A stretch of 64,000 nt of DNA, taken from NCBI RefSeq assembly GCF_020911925.1, contig NZ_CP087134.1, forward strand, positions 4,774,001 through 4,838,000. The letters are read 5' to 3'. Under the pieces are notes generated by a model. It saw nothing but the letters and a program-made list of their open reading frames with translations, was not told where the DNA came from and did not search any database. This document shows, piece after piece, positions 18,005 through 26,071 of this stretch (the first letter of the stretch is position 1; every line of letters starts with the position of its first letter). The stretch is from Flavobacterium cupriresistens. Its GTDB lineage: Bacteria; Bacteroidota; Bacteroidia; Flavobacteriales; Flavobacteriaceae. Made by a program: the position numbers and the translations under genes.

Positions 18005-19480
18005 ATGAGTTCAGAAAATGTACAAACCAAATGGGGGCAATTTATCTCTCTGATAATCGTCTTCTTTTTTTGGGGTTTTGTCGGATCAGCAAATGACATC
18101 CTCATCCCAGTATTCAAAAAAGTATTTACCTTATCACAAGTTCAATCACAATTAGTGGCTTGGGCATTTTATGCTGCCTATTTTGTAGGGTCGATGATTT
18201 TCTTTTTAATCTCTTTAAAATCAGACGTTTTACAAAAATTAGGCTATAAAAAAACACTTTCTGCAGGATTAATTCTTTCAGCAGTGGGTTCTTTTTTATT
18301 CGTTCCGGCGGCTACAATGGAAAGTTTCCCTTTCTTCTTGACTGCTTTGTTTACGGTAGGTTTAGGATTTTCTATTCAACAAATTGTAGCAAACCCATTG
18401 GCTATTAAAATGGGAAGCCCGACAACCGGAGCACACCGTTTGACTCTGGCTGGAGGTGTAAACTCTTTCGGAACCACTATTGGCGCGATTCTATTAGGAA
18501 TTGCTCTTTTTGGAATGGGAGATAACAAAAAAACAAACCTTTCTCTAGAAGACATCAAACTACCTTTTATCATATTGGGACTTGCTTTTATTATAGTTGC
18601 TATTTTCATGTATTTTTCTAAAATCGAAGATCCTGCAAAAGCAAATGAAGAAGAAGCTAAAATTGAACATAAACATGCTTCATTCAGCATTTTAGACTAC
18701 CCTCAATTGTATTTAGGAATGTTGGGTATCTTTATTTACGTTGGAACTGAAGTTACGATCATTAGTAATCTTCCGGCACTTTTACACACCCATGAATTTG
18801 GTAACATTCTGGAAGATGCCATTTCTCCTTTTATCGCACTTTATTGGGGAAGTTTAATGATTGGTCGTTGGAATGGTGGAGTTAATGTTTTCAACACCTC
18901 AAATCTTATAAACACCGCTCTTAAATTTATCGTTCCGGCTTTGGCTTTTGGCGTAATTATCGGAGCGAATGTATTTGCTGCACATGATGTTTCTTCTTTC
19001 TATATCTACCCTCTTTGGATTTTACTATTCATCGCCGTAAGTTTTGTAGGTGGCAAAAACGCAGGTAAAACATTAATGCTTTTTGGACTGTCAGGTATCG
19101 CAATGATGTTTGCCGGATTAGTTTGTCCGGATACTGATATTGCTAAATTTTTCTTTATTTCGGGTGGATTGTTCTTATCTATCATGTGGCCGTCTATTTT
19201 CGATTTAGCGATTGCAGGTTTAGGAAAAAACACAGGAAAAGCATCTTCTTTCTTAATCATGATGATTTTGGGTGGTGGGGTAATTCCATTGATACAAGGA
19301 AGCATCTGTGATTTAGACTTAACAAATCCAAATGGAATATTCGGAATTACATACACACACTTCTCTTATATCGTACCACTACTTGGTTTTGCTTACTTAG
19401 CATTTTATGGTTTCTATTGCCCTAAAATACTAAAAAGACAAGGTGTTAGTCATGTGGCAAGTGAAGGAGGAGGTCATTAA
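18005..19480 (+). CDS. MFS sugar transporter (FucP/NagP-like)
   Basis: Inner-membrane sugar:H+ symporter of 491 residues with about 12 hydrophobic spans. The N-terminus (FFFWGFVGSANDILIPVFKKVF) and GFSIQQIVANPLAIKMG, with TLAGGVNSFGTTIGAI, are typical of the FucP/NagP branch of the major facilitator superfamily. A soluble loop with EEAKIEHKH lies mid-protein. It follows the regulator pair by 180 bases and is followed by a strong terminator. In the chitin pathway it would move GlcNAc or chitobiose from periplasm to cytoplasm. The exact sugar cannot be read from the sequence. Confidence 0.9.
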   Translation: MSSENVQTKWGQFISLIIVFFFWGFVGSANDILIPVFKKVFTLSQVQSQLVAWAFYAAYFVGSMIFFLISLKSDVLQKLGYKKTLSAGLILSAVGSFLFVPAATMESFPFFLTALFTVGLGFSIQQIVANPLAIKMGSPTTGAHRLTLAGGVNSFGTTIGAILLGIALFGMGDNKKTNLSLEDIKLPFIILGLAFIIVAIFMYFSKIEDPAKANEEEAKIEHKHASFSILDYPQLYLGMLGIFIYVGTEVTIISNLPALLHTHEFGNILEDAISPFIALYWGSLMIGRWNGGVNVFNTSNLINTALKFIVPALAFGVIIGANVFAAHDVSSFYIYPLWILLFIAVSFVGGKNAGKTLMLFGLSGIAMMFAGLVCPDTDIAKFFFISGGLFLSIMWPSIFDLAIAGLGKNTGKASSFLIMMILGGGVIPLIQGSICDLDLTNPNGIFGITYTHFSYIVPLLGFAYLAFYGFYCPKILKRQGVSHVASEGGGH

Positions 19481-19500
19481 AATCTTCTGAAAATCACATA

Positions 19501-19540
19501 AAAAAGCCCCGTTTTACAAAATGTAAAACGGGGCTTTTTT
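19501..19540. terminator. Bidirectional terminator
   Basis: GCCCCGTTTTAC (19506-19517) pairs with GTAAAACGGGGC (19523-19534) around AAAAT, flanked by A and T runs. It sits between the MFS gene (plus) and a convergent secreted-protein gene (minus) and can serve both. Confidence 0.92.
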
Positions 19541-19554
19541 ATGAAACAGCTACA

Positions 19555-20049
19555 TTATTTCGCTGCTATAATATTACTCAGATTCTTTTTAAAAACTGCC
19601 TTGCTTTTATCCGACAAAGTATAAACCACATCTTTGTCCGCATGAACAATAACTTTGACAATATCAAGCGCTAAAAGCCCTTTAGGATCTTTTATCTTAA
19701 GCGTGCAAGCACCATCAAAAAAACCATCATCTTCGATCACTTTTTTTGCCTGCATTACAGTTCCATCACTTAATACTGCAGAAATAGTCATTTCTTTATT
19801 TAATGTTTTCGAATAAAAGCCATCCATCACCAACATCAGGCGATAGGAGTTTTTCATTTCCGGGCCTTTAAATTCGTGGCGTGTAATGTTGTAGCGCAAC
19901 CCTTTTGCCAGCATCTGAAACTTTTCAGAACAATCCAGTTCAAACGTTGCTACATCACCCGCATCGTTTACACTTGTCAATACTTTAGCCTGCGCATTTA
20001 TTTGCGAACTTGCTATTAAAAACACTAAAACTGCCATTAATTTTTTCAT
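19555..20049 (-). CDS. Secreted protein of unknown function
   Basis: 164 residues with a clear signal peptide (MKKLMAVLVFLIASSQINAQ). The rest is mixed beta structure without a motif I recognise: YNITRHEFKGPEMKNSYRLMLVMDGFYSKTLNKE in the centre and DIVKVIVHADKDVVYTLSDK near the end. No Cys lipobox, so it is periplasmic or outer-membrane associated. It follows the transaldolase-family gene in the same direction, but a hairpin with a U-tract separates them. It converges on the MFS gene. Confidence 0.85.
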   Translation of the reverse strand: MKKLMAVLVFLIASSQINAQAKVLTSVNDAGDVATFELDCSEKFQMLAKGLRYNITRHEFKGPEMKNSYRLMLVMDGFYSKTLNKEMTISAVLSDGTVMQAKKVIEDDGFFDGACTLKIKDPKGLLALDIVKVIVHADKDVVYTLSDKSKAVFKKNLSNIIAAK

Positions 20050-20078
20050 AAATAGATATTTTAAGGTAGCTAAATATA

Positions 20079-20116
20079 AAAAAAATCGCTGTCTTTCTAA
20101 TGAAAAACAGCGATTT
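20079..20116 (-). terminator. Terminator after the transaldolase-family gene
   Basis: AAATCGCTGT (20083-20092) pairs with ACAGCGATTT (20107-20116). The A-run at 20078-20085 becomes a U-tract on the minus strand. It is 23 bases after the stop of the aldolase gene. Confidence 0.8.
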
Positions 20117-20138
20117 ATAACTATTATTTAGTAAAAAA

Positions 20139-20795
20139 CTATTTATTACCTTTCTCAAAATCAGCAACAAACTGTGCCAATCCAATGTCAGTTAATGGGT
20201 GTTTTAATAAACCGTAAATTGCAGAAAGTGGTCCTGTCATAACGTCTGCACCGATTTTAGCACAGTTTACAATATGCATTGTGTGACGTACCGAAGCCGC
20301 TAAAATCTGAGTCTCATACCCGTAGTTATCATAGATTTCTCTAATCTCTTCAATAAGATTCAAACCATCTGTAGAAACATCATCTAAACGACCAATAAAC
20401 GGAGATACATAAGTTGCTCCCGCTTTTGCAGCCAATAAAGCCTGACCAGCAGAAAACACTAAAGTAACATTTGTTTTAATTCCTTTATCAGAGAAATATT
20501 TAGCAGCCATAACACCTTCTTTTGTCATTGGCAATTTTACCACGATCTGATCGTGTAATTCAGCCAACTCCTCACCTTCTTTAACCATTCCGTCAAAATC
20601 AAGTGCATTTACTTCAGCACTTACATCCCCTTCAACAAGGTTACAGATGTCAACGTAATGTTTCAAAATATTGTTTTTTCCGGTAATACCTTCTTTCGCC
20701 ATCAATGACGGATTTGTAGTTACACCATCTAAAACTCCTAAAGCTTGTGCTTCTTTAATCTGAGCTAAATTAGCTGTATCGATAAAAAATTTCAT
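20139..20795 (-). CDS. fsa: Transaldolase / fructose-6-phosphate aldolase family protein
   Basis: 218-residue member of the short transaldolase branch (TalC/FSA type, normal length about 215-220). The N-terminus [32 protein letters not shown] holds the conserved Asp and TTNPS. The Schiff-base lysine is in VVKLPMT, and [31 protein letters not shown] is the conserved core. Acts in the cytoplasm, either in the non-oxidative pentose phosphate pathway (transaldolase) or as an F6P/dihydroxyacetone aldolase. Sequence alone does not separate these. A single-gene unit, read away from the accessory island. Confidence 0.93.
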   Translation of the reverse strand: MKFFIDTANLAQIKEAQALGVLDGVTTNPSLMAKEGITGKNNILKHYVDICNLVEGDVSAEVNALDFDGMVKEGEELAELHDQIVVKLPMTKEGVMAAKYFSDKGIKTNVTLVFSAGQALLAAKAGATYVSPFIGRLDDVSTDGLNLIEEIREIYDNYGYETQILAASVRHTMHIVNCAKIGADVMTGPLSAIYGLLKHPLTDIGLAQFVADFEKGNK

Positions 20796-20822
20796 ATTTA
20801 TTTAAATTTAATTGTGTTCGTT

Positions 20823-21029
20823 ATGCGGGATAGTCCCATTAAAAAATATATTCCGGAAATCCTCAATTGGCAACTTATAGAAATCGAATCAGCCAATCTG
20901 ATCCTACTTGCAACAGAATCTTCCTTCATACAAAATATCAAAAAACTACAACATAAAATTGCAGATTATACCCATCAGAAGACAACGTTTGATAATTCTG
21001 ATAATTGCTTGGTAAAAGTAAAGGTTTAA
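20823..21029 (+). CDS. Possible small hypothetical protein
   Basis: Open frame of 68 codons from ATG at 20823 (a GTG at 20814 is also in frame): MRDSPIKKYIPEILNWQLIE and IQNIKKLQHKIADYTHQKTTF. The residue mix is plausible for a soluble protein, but I recognise no family. It lies only 27 bases from the divergent aldolase start, leaving little room for a promoter. May be a gene remnant at the edge of the accessory island. Confidence 0.3.
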   Translation: MRDSPIKKYIPEILNWQLIEIESANLILLATESSFIQNIKKLQHKIADYTHQKTTFDNSDNCLVKVKV

Positions 21030-21143
21030 ATTTTTAATTCAAAATAAAAGCAGCTTTGTAAAGACTTCACAAGACAACAGAATACAACTAATCTTAATAA
21101 TTCTATCTTTACAACTAAAAACTACTTCCGGAAGAAACAGCAT

Positions 21144-21656
21144 ATGGACAGAACTGAAAAAAAAGACATCTCTCTTATTCAAAATGAAGGGCTAAACAAA
21201 GCGCAATTACTTCAAAAATTAAAAGAAGCCCAAATCGGACTTAATGAATATGCCCATACGTTATTTAATAGTGACTTATTCCAGCCATCACTTTTGAGTT
21301 CTGAAGTCAATTTAATAGAATTATCAATGTCTGAGATCGGTCTTAAAAACGGAGGGAATTTTGAAGACATAAAAAAACACCTAAAAGCACTCAACTTATC
21401 GCATTGCCCCTTAGAAATAGCCATTTATGTTAGACTAAAATTCAAGGATCAATTAGAATCTGACGAAAAAAAATCCAACAAAACCCCACCCGGATCAATC
21501 ACTTTTTTCTCAAAACCATTAAGTGAAGAGGACGATTTTCCAAAAGGTTTTTATATAAAAAACACCAATGGCACACTTTGGCTAAGGGGATACATTTGTT
21601 CAGAAGATTATATCTGGGAGCCCAATGATCGTATGATTTTCAAAGTGAATAAATAG
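21144..21656 (+). CDS. Hypothetical protein (accessory island)
   Basis: 170 residues, soluble, no signal peptide. The N-terminal half is helical (GLNKAQLLQKLKEAQIGLNEYAHTLF). The C-terminal half has aromatic beta segments (SITFFSKPLSEEDDFPKGFYI, GTLWLRGYICSEDYIWEP). I do not recognise the family. It is followed after 31 bases by another unknown gene in the same direction, probably one transcript. Position next to an RHS toxin tip suggests membership in a toxin/immunity or other accessory cassette, but nothing in the protein proves that. Confidence 0.75.
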   Translation: MDRTEKKDISLIQNEGLNKAQLLQKLKEAQIGLNEYAHTLFNSDLFQPSLLSSEVNLIELSMSEIGLKNGGNFEDIKKHLKALNLSHCPLEIAIYVRLKFKDQLESDEKKSNKTPPGSITFFSKPLSEEDDFPKGFYIKNTNGTLWLRGYICSEDYIWEPNDRMIFKVNK

Positions 21657-21687
21657 TAACTGAATATCTAGCCACCAAAACAAATAA

Positions 21688-22125
21688 ATGCACAAACCGA
21701 AAACTCCTGAAGATATTGAAAACGAAATTTATATTTCCGTTGATATCCTACATCAAATTGGTAATTTAAGAGTTAGACAACTAATCAAAGTCATATCAGA
21801 TACAAACGATGAGATAATCATTGAGGGAATACTAAAAGTCTTTGAAGGCAAAAACAACAGAACTACCATTTACGAAGATCAAAAGAATGCTGGGTTGATA
21901 CTTAAAACATTAAATCCAAAAACTAAAATGAGTACAGAATCAATACTGCACAGAGTTCTTGAGAACTGGAATAAAAGTGTTGAAGAACTCCCGTTTTGGC
22001 TTAGAGAAAATTATGGTAATGAGACTTTAAAAAGAACAATCATAGCAATCGAAAATCAGAAACTATCAACAATAGAAGAGGATAAATTACAAACACTTAA
22101 ATGGTGGCTGGGATTAAAAATATAG
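21688..22125 (+). CDS. Hypothetical protein, partly duplicated downstream
   Basis: 145 residues, soluble and largely helical, acidic and lysine-rich: TPEDIENEIYISVDILHQIGNLRVRQLIKVI, then ILHRVLENWNKSVEELPFWLRENYG. Unknown function. A 98-base piece of this gene (21829-21926, coding about residues 48-80) recurs at 24817-24914 as a diverged remnant, so the locus has undergone duplication. It probably forms a two-gene unit with the gene before it. Confidence 0.78.
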   Translation: MHKPKTPEDIENEIYISVDILHQIGNLRVRQLIKVISDTNDEIIIEGILKVFEGKNNRTTIYEDQKNAGLILKTLNPKTKMSTESILHRVLENWNKSVEELPFWLRENYGNETLKRTIIAIENQKLSTIEEDKLQTLKWWLGLKI

Positions 22126-22212
22126 TTTAGTTTATTACTCTGTAGTTTTTTATATTCCAGTTTATCTTCCATTAAATCTAATTTTAAGCAAGAATTAAAT
22201 ACTCTAAAAACC

Positions 22213-22245
22213 AAAGCTGACAGGTTTTTAAAACCTGTCAGCTTT
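22213..22245. terminator. Bidirectional terminator hairpin
   Basis: AAAGCTGACAGGTTT (22213-22227) pairs with AAACCTGTCAGCTTT (22231-22245). It would end the two-gene unit before it. The same hairpin recurs at 24948-24980, and a relative after the siderophore receptor at 44.5 kb. Confidence 0.8.
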
Positions 22246-22267
22246 AATTCACGAGATTTTTACATCC

Positions 22268-22357
22268 CTACAACTTATAATGATTCATCAACATCTTCTC
22301 ATAAACCGTATCGGGAAGAATTCGTTTTAATACAATTTAAAATTTCTGCATAAAACT
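22268..22357 (-). pseudogene. 3' fragment of an SDR gene
   Basis: Corresponds to the C-terminal 30 or so codons, including the stop, of the intact SDR gene at 25003-25806 on the same strand. The 5' part is missing and homology ends abruptly near 22357. Confidence 0.85.
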
Positions 22358-22533
22358 ACTTTTAAAAACTAGGGACTTTCACATTCGTAAAGTGTTATAT
22401 TTGGCAAAGGGAGTAATCAACATATACACCTTCACCAAGAGACATAACACATAGCCTGAACTATAATATAAAACCCGGTATTGGGGTAAATTATAGAGTC
22501 ACCAAAACAAAAAGACTATTTGAAATTATAATT

Positions 22534-22881
22534 ATGAAATATAAAATTATTATCCTGTGTATGTGTTTGTTTTCATGCGGCCCTACTTATGATTGTGATG
22601 CTTCAGCAGAAGATTTAAAGAGAGATGAATGTCTTTTAATTGTCCACAAAATACCAAGCAATACAGATAGTAGATTCAATTATAAAGGAATTCATCCAAT
22701 TACAAAAAATGAGTGTAATTGCAATTCCTCTAGAAGTGATAGATGGTGGGTTAAATATAAAGAATACATAGAAATAGGTGACACTATTATCAAAAGAAAA
22801 GGAGAACTTATTTTTAGTATCCACAAAAAAGATAGTATTTTAAACTTTAATTTCGATTGTAATGGCAAAATTTATAAATAA
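22534..22881 (+). CDS. Cys-rich lipoprotein in the toxin cassette
   Basis: 115 residues with a lipoprotein signal (MKYKIIILCMCLFSC, Cys15). The mature part has several further cysteines (YDCDA, DECLL, NECNCNSS, FDCNGK) that could form disulfides outside the cytoplasm. No known family recognised. It immediately precedes the RHS tip, and its stop overlaps the open part of that frame. It could be the immunity protein left from an earlier toxin, which would fit RHS loci that accumulate tip/immunity pairs. Confidence 0.7.
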   Translation: MKYKIIILCMCLFSCGPTYDCDASAEDLKRDECLLIVHKIPSNTDSRFNYKGIHPITKNECNCNSSRSDRWWVKYKEYIEIGDTIIKRKGELIFSIHKKDSILNFNFDCNGKIYK

Positions 22882-23903
22882 TTTTAAATAGGCTAATTAA
22901 GCATCAGGACAAAGACAACAACGGCGCTGTAAATACTGCCGAAATTGTTCAGGAGAATAATTATTATGCTTTTGGATTGACCCAAAAAGGGTACAACGGT
23001 ATCATAAATGGGATAGATAATAAATATAAGTTCAATGGGATAGAAGAATCTAAAGATCTAGAACTAAACCTATTACATCCCACTAAGTTTAGAACATATG
23101 ATCCAGCAATAGCTAGATTTAATGGGATTGATCCTTTAGCTGATAAGTCAAATAATATAACGCCATATTCTTTTGTCATGAATAATCCTATTTTATACAG
23201 TGATTTAACAGGCGCCGATACGACAAAATTACGTGAGATAGTAGTTTATACAAAAAAGCAAGTTAGTAACGCATATAGTTGGTTCACAGGTACAAATGTC
23301 GGCTATACAGGTTCTGGTTGGGGACATGGCTTAAGAAGATCTCTTGCGAATCAAATAGGTATAGGTAATCGAGCAAATAACATTTTTGAACTTGGCTTAC
23401 AATCTCAACTTCAAGCAAAACAAGTGAATTTAGGTGGACCACTATTGAATAAGATTAAAGAAGATGAAGGTATGATAAAGTTTCAGAACGATATTATTAA
23501 AGCATTAAAAACAGATCCAAGATTTAAAAAGCTACAATTTATTATGAAAGGAAAGGGTGTTGTTGAATTTGGAGGTAAAAGATGGAGTAGTAGTAATGAA
23601 GATTGGGGTGCATTAAATAATAATAATCCCGTATTTCATGGAGAAACGTGGGCAGTTGGGAGTAACCAATTAACATGGGTTACAAGGCATGCTTCTATGA
23701 GCTATAGCGCTACAGTGAAGTCAGACGGAACTATTGTTGTAGATTTTCAACTTAAAGATACCTTTGACTTAAGTGGTCAAAAGGGTAGGTCAGAAGCTTA
23801 TAATAATATTAGTAATACGGCTGGTTTTTTGTATCATGATGTAGTAGGAGGAAATAACGAAATGCAAATAAATGGAAACTGGCAGATTGAAAATAAAAAT
23901 TAA
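22878..23903 (+). pseudogene. Truncated RHS-repeat toxin gene: core-domain end plus C-terminal toxin tip
   Basis: The frame is open from 22878 and shows RHS sequence from about 22893: HQDKDNNGAVNTAEIVQENNYYAFGL, GYNG, KYKFNGIEES, then RFNGIDPLADKSNNITPYSFVMNNPILYSDLTGAD. That is the conserved end of the RHS core, after which tips diverge. The tip (about 220 residues) has no motif I recognise. It includes GSGWGHGLRRSLANQIGIGN, NPVFHGETWAVGSNQLTWVTRH and DLSGQKGRSEAYNNISN. The repeat body, signal peptide and any ATG before the RHS part are absent. The first start-like codon is TTG at 22977. It is either a 5'-truncated remnant or an orphan tip cassette kept for recombination with a full RHS gene elsewhere. 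A lipoprotein gene follows after 15 bases. Confidence 0.8.
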
Positions 23904-23918
23904 TTTAATTTTAAAATT

Positions 23919-24350
23919 ATGAAAAAATATTTGATTGTCGTTTTTACGATATTTTTATTGATTTCTTGCAACAAAATCGAAACTAATCAAACTCTTGATA
24001 AAAAAGATATAGAATATATTAAAAATTTAAATCTTTTAACAGACGGCGAGAATGTCTATAAATTTTACAGTGAGTATAAAAAAGATGTAGCAGGTAATTT
24101 TTATACTGACCGAAGAATTGCTACATATTGGATAGACAGGAGAAATTCAAAAAAAAACGAGATAAATTATGCCTATTACAAAGAAATAAAGAGAATAGAT
24201 ACTGTATTTAATGCAGGAGCAGGTTATACTCCGTACATTCTTGTAACTAAAACTAATGGAAATACTTTTAAAGTTAGTGTTGATGGTGATAAGAAAGAAA
24301 TTAGAGACTTTTTTGAAGGTGTTCTTAGGGAGTGGAAAACAAAAAGGTGA
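23919..24350 (+). CDS. Lipoprotein, candidate immunity protein for the RHS toxin tip
   Basis: 143 residues with lipoprotein signal MKKYLIVVFTIFLLISC (Cys17). The mature part is charged, with beta segments (NVYKFYSEYKKDVAGNFYTDRRIATYWIDRR; YTPYILVTKTNGNTFKVSVDGDKKEIRDFFEGVLREW). No family recognised. It starts 15 bases after the toxin tip, where RHS and other polymorphic toxins place their immunity gene. If it is the immunity protein, its lipid anchor implies that the toxin acts in the periplasm or on the envelope. That is inference from position and signal only. Confidence 0.75.
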   Translation: MKKYLIVVFTIFLLISCNKIETNQTLDKKDIEYIKNLNLLTDGENVYKFYSEYKKDVAGNFYTDRRIATYWIDRRNSKKNEINYAYYKEIKRIDTVFNAGAGYTPYILVTKTNGNTFKVSVDGDKKEIRDFFEGVLREWKTKR

Positions 24351-24747
24351 ATTTAAATCATTATCGGTAGTGAGTATTGTTTCGAAGCTTTGATGTTCTA
24401 ACAAAAATGGAGACAAAGTGACAATGCATATGATACGTTGATGCACAATTATTCTAAAATACATTTATAGATAATCAATGATTTATAGTATTATCCTAGT
24501 CAATTAAAAAATAACCTTCGGATCGTTTTTAATATTTAGTTATAAATAGAAAAAAATAAATTTAATTGAGACCTCGTTTTACAGATATATTGGTGGAATA
24601 AATCTGTAAATAAAAAGTAGTGATAAAATAAGGGCGCAATTTGCACCCTTTAACTCTGCTCTGCGAAGTCTTCTTTAAGAAACAAATGTTATTAAAATCG
24701 GGATGTTGCGTAATGTCTCCTGACTTCGCACCCACAGAAATAAAAAC

Positions 24748-24781
24748 AAGAAAGCCCAAATAGATCTACTTGGGCTTTCTT
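24748..24781. terminator. Hairpin, probable terminator of the toxin cassette
   Basis: AAGAAAGCCCAA (24748-24759) pairs with TTGGGCTTTCTT (24770-24781). It lies downstream of the immunity-like gene with only weak T/A tracts. Confidence 0.6.
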
Positions 24782-24816
24782 ATCTTATAATAAAATAAGC
24801 CCCCACTCCTTAAAGT

Positions 24817-24914
24817 ATACTAAAAGTCTTCGAAGGCAAAAACAACAAGATTACTATCTATGAAGATCAAAAGAATACCAGGCTGATACTTAAAATATTA
24901 AATCCAAAAACTAA
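24817..24914 (+). pseudogene. Remnant of the unknown gene at 21688-22125
   Basis: Translates to ILKVFEGKNN, IYEDQKN and LILKILNPKTK, matching the gene upstream at residues about 48-80, with several substitutions. Both ends of the gene are missing. The next 7 bases lead straight into the direct repeat at 24922, whereas in the upstream copy 261 bases separate the two. Confidence 0.85.
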
Positions 24915-24921
24915 GGCACCT

Positions 24922-25090
24922 GCAAGAATTAAATACCTTAAAAAACCAAAGCTGACAGGTTTTAAAACCCTGTCAGCTTTAATTCACGAGATTTTTACAT
25001 CCCTACAACTTATAATGATTCATCAACATCTTCTCATAAACCGTATCAGGAAGAATTCGTTTTAGTACAATTGAAAATTTCTGCATAAAA
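24922..25090. repeat. Direct repeat copy 2 (terminator plus SDR 3' end)
   Basis: Partner of 22188-22357. This copy is attached to the intact SDR gene. The two copies are about 2.73 kb apart. Confidence 0.9.
24948..24980. terminator. Terminator of the SDR gene
   Basis: AAAGCTGACAGG (24948-24959) pairs with CCTGTCAGCTTT (24969-24980), 23 bases after the SDR stop on the minus strand. Confidence 0.78.
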
Positions 25091-25806
25091 ACCCCCACTT
25101 TGTAGTGAACATTAGGCTTTTTGGTCAGTATGATTTTGTAAATAGCTTCCGCCATTTCGTTAGGATTACTTCCTGCATCAACATGTTCATTCATCGTTGA
25201 AAGCGTTTCACCATAGACTTTTTCATATGCTGATCCCTTAATTACAGGTGCATGATAACGACCGGCAGCAATATTAGTGGCAAAATCACCCGGTGCCACA
25301 TTCGTGATGTTGATACCAAACGATTTCACTTCCATACGCAAGGCCTCCGTGATAAGCTCCAACGCCCCTTTTGAGGCCGAATAAACGCTTCTGTAAGGCA
25401 AACCCATATAACCGGCAATCGAAGTAATATTAATTATCAAACCTGACTTCTGTTCCCTCATTTGGGGTAAAACAGTTTTCATGACCTCAATGGGTCCAAA
25501 AAAATTAGTTTCGAAATTGTTCTTAATTTCTTCCATCGGAATTTCTTCTAAAGGTCCCGTAATTCCAACTCCTGCATTATTAATCACCACATCCAAACGG
25601 CCGGTTGTTGCAATAATACTGCTTACCGCATTCTTTATCGACATCACATCCCGAACATCTAAAGCTACAAGTGGAAAAACAGAATTTACTACTTTTTCAG
25701 GATTTCGGCTTGTACCGTACACTATAAAACCTTTGTGGTGTAAAAATTCACCAATAGATTTTCCAATTCCTGATGATCCTCCGGTAATTAAAACGACTTT
25801 ACTCAT
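25003..25806 (-). CDS. Short-chain dehydrogenase/reductase
   Basis: Classical SDR of 267 residues. NAD(P)-binding TGGSSGIG at 8-15, NNAG at about 80-83, catalytic Ser in NITSIAGYMG and YSASKGA (Tyr/Lys of the catalytic triad). The Rossmann fold covers the first 200 residues. TSRNPEK after beta-2 (Ser/Arg) suggests NADPH. Substrate unknown. Single-gene unit with its own terminator. Its 3' end was copied to 22268-22357, on the far side of the toxin cassette, which marks it as the recombination border. Confidence 0.93.
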   Translation of the reverse strand: MSKVVLITGGSSGIGKSIGEFLHHKGFIVYGTSRNPEKVVNSVFPLVALDVRDVMSIKNAVSSIIATTGRLDVVINNAGVGITGPLEEIPMEEIKNNFETNFFGPIEVMKTVLPQMREQKSGLIINITSIAGYMGLPYRSVYSASKGALELITEALRMEVKSFGINITNVAPGDFATNIAAGRYHAPVIKGSAYEKVYGETLSTMNEHVDAGSNPNEMAEAIYKIILTKKPNVHYKVGVFMQKFSIVLKRILPDTVYEKMLMNHYKL

Positions 25807-26071
25807 TGCTTTTTTTGTGAAATGTTTATTTGTAAAATGTGAGATGTTGGTTGTGAAATGTTAACTGCGAGATGTAAAATCTTAATTGTAATATGTTAAT
25901 CGTAAAATATTGTAGGCTTTCTAAGTCAAATGATATTCATTAATACTTCTGCATCTTGTGAGCACATTTCACTTATCACATTTCCTTAAGGTCCAAAAAT
26001 AAAAAAATCCTCCATAAGGAAGACTACTTTTGTATTAATTCTAAAAAAAGAAATGCGATAAAATAAAAAAT
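25807..26071. repeat. Degenerate GTGAAATGT/GTAAAAT repeat block
   Basis: The part at about 25815-25915 is built from loose copies of words such as GTGAAATGTTA, GAGATGTAAAAT and GTAATATGTTAATCG. Its reverse complement resembles the block at about 15811-15893. Noncoding, AT-rich. A block of C/T-rich sequence follows up to the SRP RNA gene. Confidence 0.6.

Larger units (their letters stand above)
22188..22357. repeat. Direct repeat copy 1 (terminator plus SDR 3' end)
   Basis: About 170 bases nearly identical to 24922-25090, with a handful of substitutions and one indel. It includes the GCTGACAGG hairpin and the last 30 or so codons of the SDR gene. The two copies bracket the toxin cassette. 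Confidence 0.9.
22126..22533. other. Intergenic region with SDR remnant and possible membrane-protein fragment
   Basis: About 400 bases. It contains a terminator hairpin (22213-22245), a copy of the SDR gene 3' end (22268-22357), and an open stretch at 22417-22533 that runs in frame into the next lipoprotein gene. Its translation includes HSLNYNIKPGIGVNYRVTKT, which looks like the end of an outer-membrane protein. It has no start and may be debris. Confidence 0.55.
24351..25002. other. Island edge: hairpins and remnants, no intact gene
   Basis: About 650 bases. It holds a GC-richer hairpin (about 24629-24650, AAGGGCGCAA...TGCACCCTT), a 12-bp hairpin at 24748-24781, a remnant of the unknown gene at 24817-24914 and the second direct-repeat copy from 24922. 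No open frame here looks coding. Confidence 0.6.
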
